Below, piece after piece: positions 6,651 through 10,000 of a stretch of DNA of 10,000 bases. Under the pieces are notes generated by a model. It ran no database searches and was not told the origin of the DNA. It worked only from the letters and a program-made list of their open reading frames with translations. The translations under genes were made by a program, and so were the position numbers. Every line of letters begins with the position of its first letter. Within the stretch, counting starts at the first letter, position 1. This DNA is from Rheinheimera sp. (GTDB taxonomy: Bacteria > Pseudomonadota > Gammaproteobacteria > Enterobacterales > Alteromonadaceae). The DNA lies in the NCBI RefSeq assembly GCF_020217005.1, contig NZ_JAIWOI010000136.1, forward strand, positions 1 to 10,000. Reading direction: 5' to 3'.

Positions 6651-8354
6651 ATGGCGTATCGCTTTTTACCTGCACTGTTCATGCTCTGCCTTTCCATACT
6701 GTCCGGCCCTGCACTGGCGACAGAAAAAGCCCCTCCTGCTCAGACTGCAGTTAAAAATTTAAAACACGGCGCCGTCGCCTCCCCGGATCAGTATGGTGCT
6801 CTGGTGGCTGAACAAATCTTGCGCAAAGGAGGGAATGCGGTAGACGCCGCCATAGCCACAGCCTTTACCCTGGCCGTGACTTACCCCGAAGCAGGCAATA
6901 TAGGCGGTGGTGGTTTTATGCTGGTTTGGTTTGACGGCAAGCCGTATTTTTTAGATTACCGCGAAACAGCGCCGGCGGCGGCTCATAAAGACATGTATCT
7001 GGATGCCGACAAGCAGGTGATTGAAAACTTAAGCCTGATTGGCCACAAAGCCAGCGGCGTGCCCGGTACTGTCATGGGGTTATGGCTGGCGCATAAAAAA
7101 TTTGCTTCCCTGCCCTGGTCAGATTTAGTTGCACCAGCTATTCACTACGCCAGCACAGGGTTTACTGTGGCCGAAAACCAGTATCAGTACCGTGCTGATT
7201 TATTACAGCAACTGGACGGAAAAACCAATTTCGCACGCTATTTTTCCGCTATGAAAGCAGGCGAAAATTTTAAACAACCTGAACTGGCCGAAACCTTAAA
7301 ACGCATAGCAGCTCAGGGGCCGGACGATTTTTATAAAGGCAAAACTGCAGAGTTACTAGTGGCTGAAATGCAACGAGGTAAAGGCTTAATCACTATGGAA
7401 GATTTAGCGTCTTACCGTGCAGGCTGGCGTGAGGCGCTGGTCACCCCCTGGCGGGATAAGCAATTGATTAGCGCGCCACCTCCTAGTTCAGGAGGAATAG
7501 CCTTAGCCCAATTGTTAGGCTTAAAACAGCGTCGCAGCGCTGATTTTACTGACGTAAAACACAATAGCAGTCAGTATGTACATTTAGTCGCTGAGCTGGA
7601 AAAACGGGTTTATGCCGACAGGGCAGAATATTTGGGCGATCCGGGCTTTGTCACTGTGCCACAGCAACAATTGCTCGACGCCAGCTATCTGGACAAGCGC
7701 GCCAAAGAAATTAATGCGCTTGCTATTTCGCCAACCAAAGCCATCAAGCCTGGGCTTGAAGGCTATCACACCACCCATTTTTCTATTCTGGACAAAGAGG
7801 GCAATGCGGTATCCAACACTTACACTCTGAATCTGGATTTTGGCAGTGGCGTCGTCGTTGAAGGTGCAGGCTTTTTGTTAAATAACGAAATGGACGACTT
7901 CTCCGCCAAACCTGGTGTTCCTAACGCCTTTGGCGTGGTTGGTAATGACGCCAATGCCATAGCGCCCGGCAAACGTATGTTGTCGTCTATGACCCCCAGC
8001 ATGGTGGTGCAGGATAACAAAGTACAGCTGGTGGTTGGTACACCAGGAGGCTCCACCATCATTACCTCTATTTTTCAGGTGATCACTAATCTGGCTGACT
8101 TTGCTATGCCATTACCACAGGCTGTAGCTGCACCTCGTTTCCACCATCAGTTATTGCCCAAAGATCAAATTACCATGGAGCCATATGCCCCTCTGAGCGC
8201 TGAAGTGCAGCAAGAACTGATTAAAAAAGGTTACACACTCCAGACTCAGGGTTGGAATTTAGGTGATGTACAAGCCATACAAGTGTCGGCAGATCAGGTC
8301 AGTGCAGCAGCAGATCCCCGCTCTCGTGGTGTGGCTAAAGTGATCGAGTATTAA
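6651..8354 (+). CDS. ggt: Gamma-glutamyltranspeptidase (periplasmic)
   Basis: Predicted Ntn-hydrolase of 567 residues that cleaves gamma-glutamyl bonds of glutathione and related peptides and transfers or hydrolyses the glutamyl group, so it recycles glutathione cysteine and glutamate in the periplasm. A Sec signal ends at ALA (residue 23). The autoprocessing site lies in GYHTTHFS: Thr374 would be the nucleophile and N-terminus of the small subunit (374-567), leaving a large subunit of about 24-373. Other family landmarks are present: DYRETAP (substrate arginine), TYTLN after the nucleophile, NEMDDFSAKPGVPNAFG (substrate Asp and lid loop), MLSSMTPS (serine pair) and GTPGGSTIITS (oxyanion glycines). 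Length and order match the bacterial family, with no lesion. The ATG has an excellent TAAGGAG site with a 6-nt spacer. It appears to be transcribed alone. Confidence 0.96.
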   Translation: MAYRFLPALFMLCLSILSGPALATEKAPPAQTAVKNLKHGAVASPDQYGALVAEQILRKGGNAVDAAIATAFTLAVTYPEAGNIGGGGFMLVWFDGKPYFLDYRETAPAAAHKDMYLDADKQVIENLSLIGHKASGVPGTVMGLWLAHKKFASLPWSDLVAPAIHYASTGFTVAENQYQYRADLLQQLDGKTNFARYFSAMKAGENFKQPELAETLKRIAAQGPDDFYKGKTAELLVAEMQRGKGLITMEDLASYRAGWREALVTPWRDKQLISAPPPSSGGIALAQLLGLKQRRSADFTDVKHNSSQYVHLVAELEKRVYADRAEYLGDPGFVTVPQQQLLDASYLDKRAKEINALAISPTKAIKPGLEGYHTTHFSILDKEGNAVSNTYTLNLDFGSGVVVEGAGFLLNNEMDDFSAKPGVPNAFGVVGNDANAIAPGKRMLSSMTPSMVVQDNKVQLVVGTPGGSTIITSIFQVITNLADFAMPLPQAVAAPRFHHQLLPKDQITMEPYAPLSAEVQQELIKKGYTLQTQGWNLGDVQAIQVSADQVSAAADPRSRGVAKVIEY

Positions 8355-8360
8355 CCTGCT

Positions 8361-8426
8361 GGCTTGAGACGGTAAGCCGCACCTTGTTTGCCGCCAACAG
8401 GCAAAAAGCTGCAGCGCTGCCAGCTT
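8361..8426. other. Three adjacent small inverted repeats after ggt and upstream of the sigma-54 promoter
   Basis: GGCTT/AAGCC (8361-8378), TTTGCC/GGCAAA (8387-8405) and AAGCTG/CAGCTT (8406-8426) lie in tandem. None is followed by a T-run, so they make poor intrinsic terminators. The second and third lie roughly 60-100 bp upstream of the -24 element, the range where enhancer-binding proteins act, so an upstream activator site is an alternative reading. I cannot decide from sequence. Confidence 0.3.
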
Positions 8427-8486
8427 AAACCTCTCTGACCGCTCCGCCAACGCCAGTTCAGCCGCGCCCTGTTACCATTCCCTTCT

Positions 8487-8503
8487 TTGGCACAAGGCTT
8501 GCT
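8487..8503 (+). promoter_or_regulatory. Sigma-54 (RpoN) -24/-12 promoter
   Basis: TTGGCAC-AAGGC-TTGCT matches the consensus TGGCAC-N5-TTGCW, with the invariant GG (8489-8490) and GC (8501-8502) separated by exactly 10 bp. A start near 8513 leaves about 23 nt before the ATG at 8536, enough for the GAAGG ribosome site. Sigma-54 promoters need an ATP-dependent enhancer-binding protein, which is not encoded in this window. Confidence 0.8.
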
Positions 8504-8535
8504 TTTGTCAGACCAAAAATACAGAAGGTAAAGTC

Positions 8536-8865
8536 ATGAGCGATATAGTCTTGGGTAGCATGCAAGTAGGTGGACTGACAGCACAAAACTATCAGTTGGA
8601 CTACCAGTTAACGGATCCCGGCCTTAGCGGTACAGAACAGCGTAAGTTGACTCAGGCAGATTATCAGGCGGCTGCAGCATCAGCGCAAAAAGCCTATGAC
8701 ATGGCTAACACCGGGCCAGAATTCCGGACCCAGCCCGACAGCAGCATAGCTCAACTGCAACAAGAACAAGCAGAGCAACAACAAAACTGGCAGCGGCAAC
8801 AACTGCTGGACAGCCTGATGCTTCAGTTACGCAGCAGTCAAACCAAACAAGGCACAGTAGGCTGA
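8536..8865 (+). CDS. Small glutamine-rich protein of unknown function
   Basis: I do not recognise this protein of 109 residues. It has no signal peptide, membrane segment or cysteine, so it is probably cytoplasmic or exported by a non-Sec route. Glutamine makes up 22 of 109 residues and is densest at 73-89. Residues about 40-56 and 70-100 look helical; the second stretch ends in LLDSLMLQLRS, whose leucine spacing suggests an amphipathic or coiled-coil helix. The reading frame is well supported by a GAAGG site 7 nt before the ATG, the sigma-54 promoter and a strong downstream hairpin, which together make a compact single-gene unit. In related bacteria sigma-54 commonly drives flagellar, nitrogen, envelope-stress or secretion genes; any such role here is inference. 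Confidence 0.8.
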   Translation: MSDIVLGSMQVGGLTAQNYQLDYQLTDPGLSGTEQRKLTQADYQAAAASAQKAYDMANTGPEFRTQPDSSIAQLQQEQAEQQQNWQRQQLLDSLMLQLRSSQTKQGTVG

Positions 8866-8887
8866 TCCCTGTCGCTAAAGCATTCAG

Positions 8888-8920
8888 AACAGACCCGCTG
8901 CGCGCAGCAGCGGGTCTGTT
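8888..8920. terminator. Strong shared hairpin terminator
   Basis: AACAGACCCGCTGC (8888-8901) pairs perfectly with GCAGCGGGTCTGTT (8907-8920) around a 5-nt loop, a 14-bp GC-rich stem. It lies between convergent stop codons (8865 and 8929). U-tracts are short on both sides, so termination probably relies on the very stable stem. Confidence 0.75.
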
Positions 8921-8928
8921 CAAGAGCG

Positions 8929-9753
8929 TTAGGGAGATGGTGTCGTGGCAGCTCTGGTGCTTGTAGTACTATTTTGGCTGGCCTTACTCACCAGATAACC
9001 ACTATGGCTGATGGCGATAATTGCCAATAATCCATTGCTCAGCTCTGGCAAAGAACCATAACGAGTGGCAGCAAACATTTCTCCGTGCAGCAATACTCCA
9101 TAGGTCAACAAAGCCACCAAAGTAAAAAAGCACATCTGCAAACGTGGCAGATCCAGGTGCAGGCAATTGGTGAATTGCTCACCAGTGATTAGATCTGACC
9201 AACGTGCATCTTCAGGTCTTTTATTCCGATACAAAGGGCCGCTAAAGTCCTGAGCATCTTTGTCATAGCCCTGCCCAACCAAACTTCCGCTCAATTGCAA
9301 GGTTTTGTTTTCATCAGGCAGCGCAGCGCCACTATTACTCAATAGCACTGGAGATGCGACCAGCGTCGCAGTGCTAAAACCCATTAATAGCCAAAGCTGT
9401 TGAGGAATGTCAGGCACACAAGTTTGACTGGCTTCAGCCAGACAAGCGCCACTGCTGGCCTGAATATTCTGTACCACCAGTGCCAGCACTGCTGTAAGCA
9501 CTAAAATACTCCAGGCCACCATCTGCACACGGGACAACGACATCACATTACGTTCATCAACAAACACACCTTTGAAGGTGCCACAGATCACTTTGCCAAT
9601 CACTGCCAGCATCAGCACAAAAAGCCCCATCAGCCAATACCAGTTTTGCAGCGCATTGTCCGAATTTTTGTAGATAAAATACAAAGCGGCTAAAAAGGCC
9701 AGCGCCGCAATCAGACTATAAGCATCCCGCCATTTGGTTTGAGTGGTTGCCAT
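8929..9753 (-). CDS. Six-helix integral membrane protein with internal duplication
   Basis: Inner-membrane protein of 274 residues with predicted helices at about 11-28, 38-57, 77-97, 118-138, 205-223 and 239-256. A soluble segment at 139-204 contains GPLYRNKRPEDARWSDL. Helix pair 3-4 and helix pair 5-6 look like copies of one unit: SLSRVQM then a helix, then IPQQLWLLMGFSTATLV, against DLPRLQM then a helix, then LPELSNGLLAIIAISHSGYLV. The DERNxMSLSRxQM motif and this two-part design recall a family of bacterial membrane proteins that I cannot name with confidence. The tail is Ser/Thr-rich. The ATG has AGGAG with a 5-nt spacer. It is preceded on the same strand by another membrane protein gene but separated from it by a terminator hairpin. 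Function unknown. Confidence 0.8.
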   Translation of the reverse strand: MATTQTKWRDAYSLIAALAFLAALYFIYKNSDNALQNWYWLMGLFVLMLAVIGKVICGTFKGVFVDERNVMSLSRVQMVAWSILVLTAVLALVVQNIQASSGACLAEASQTCVPDIPQQLWLLMGFSTATLVASPVLLSNSGAALPDENKTLQLSGSLVGQGYDKDAQDFSGPLYRNKRPEDARWSDLITGEQFTNCLHLDLPRLQMCFFTLVALLTYGVLLHGEMFAATRYGSLPELSNGLLAIIAISHSGYLVSKASQNSTTSTRAATTPSP

Positions 9754-9884
9754 ACATTCTCCTGCCAGGTGTTATTCAAGGTCCGGCAGACGCACCACTG
9801 CGCCGCCTCGCAGAAAACTTAGCAGCAGCTGTAGCTTTTTTGAAGAAAACAGGAACAAAAAATACCTAAAAAGGAAAATACAAC

Positions 9885-9909
9885 ACAGCGACATAAGTTG
9901 TGTCGCTGT
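9885..9909 (-). terminator. Rho-independent terminator of the gene running off the right edge
   Basis: ACAGCGACA (9885-9893) and TGTCGCTGT (9901-9909) form a perfect 9-bp stem with a 7-nt loop. In the minus direction it is followed by GTTGTATTTTCCTTTTT, a T-rich tail. The stem begins at the last base of the stop codon at 9911-9909. Confidence 0.75.
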
Positions 9910-10000
9910 TAGGCCATCAGTCGTAACGTCACGACCACTAAGCCATATACAGCCACACCAATACACACAGGCCAGCCTAAAGAGCGGGTACGCCGCCAGA
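9909..10000 (-). CDS. C-terminal end of a membrane protein (partial)
   Basis: The minus strand reads open from the right edge to TAA at 9911-9909, giving 29 residues: a basic WRRTRS, then a hydrophobic helix (LGWPVCIGVAVYGLVVV) and TLRLMA. This looks like the last transmembrane helix of an inner-membrane protein with a positively charged flank. The terminator hairpin directly after the stop supports this frame. The start and most of the protein lie outside the window, so the family cannot be assigned. Confidence 0.6.
   Translation of the reverse strand, partial: WRRTRSLGWPVCIGVAVYGLVVVTLRLMA

Noticed and set aside
7584..8062. Antisense and out-of-frame ORFs within ggt
   Set aside because: The ggt frame carries all family motifs through this stretch; the others are shadows.
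8705..8923. 72-codon minus-strand ORF opposite the glutamine-rich gene
   Set aside because: Its beginning contains the terminator stem, and its Val/Cys/Ala-rich translation is what antisense of glutamine-rich codons gives.
9772..9966. 64-codon minus-strand ORF
   Set aside because: It reads through the terminator hairpin and the T-rich tail, and overlaps the better supported C-terminal frame ending at 9909.

Overview
The window looks like chromosomal DNA of a Gram-negative, probably marine or freshwater gammaproteobacterium. Supporting signs are a TonB-dependent outer-membrane receptor, several Sec and lipoprotein signals, a Fur box, a sigma-54 promoter, moderate GC content and typical Shine-Dalgarno sites. 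An Alteromonadales/Rheinheimera-like host is my best guess, from general gene style only; I could not test it. I found no tRNA, rRNA, CRISPR array, insertion sequence or phage gene.

Layout. (1) Positions 31-2224, plus strand: a siderophore-type TonB-dependent receptor behind a sigma-70 promoter with a Fur box between its -35 and -10. (2) A hairpin at 2238-2267 serves as a shared terminator between this gene and the convergent gene. (3) Positions 2283-3749, minus strand: a secreted protein with one CXXCH haem-c site and a cysteine-rich tail resembling the mannan-binding (MVL-type) lectin repeat. Its upstream region holds a perfect 14-bp palindrome and an imperfect copy 74 bp away. (4) Positions 3939-5045, minus strand: an outer-membrane-type lipoprotein with four Asp-box repeats, so a predicted beta-propeller. 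(5) Positions 5046-5503: a 458-bp stretch without a confident gene, holding several hairpins and one possible 43-codon ORF. (6) Positions 5504-6493, minus strand: a PAS-GGDEF diguanylate cyclase with intact active and inhibitory sites and a cysteine cluster in the PAS domain. (7) Positions 6651-8354, plus strand: a periplasmic gamma-glutamyltranspeptidase. (8) Positions 8536-8865, plus strand: a small glutamine-rich protein of unknown function with a textbook -24/-12 promoter, closed by a strong hairpin. (9) Positions 8929-9753, minus strand: a six-helix membrane protein with an apparent internal duplication. (10) Positions 9909-10000, minus strand: the last 29 codons of another membrane protein, whose stop codon abuts a terminator hairpin.

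Most genes appear to be single transcription units, so the window is a run of independent genes rather than one operon. The cell-envelope theme is strong: receptor, haem/lectin-like secreted protein, propeller lipoprotein, periplasmic peptidase-like enzyme and membrane proteins. The least explained pieces are the sigma-54-driven glutamine-rich gene, the haem-c/lectin-like fusion with its paired operators, and the duplicated membrane protein.
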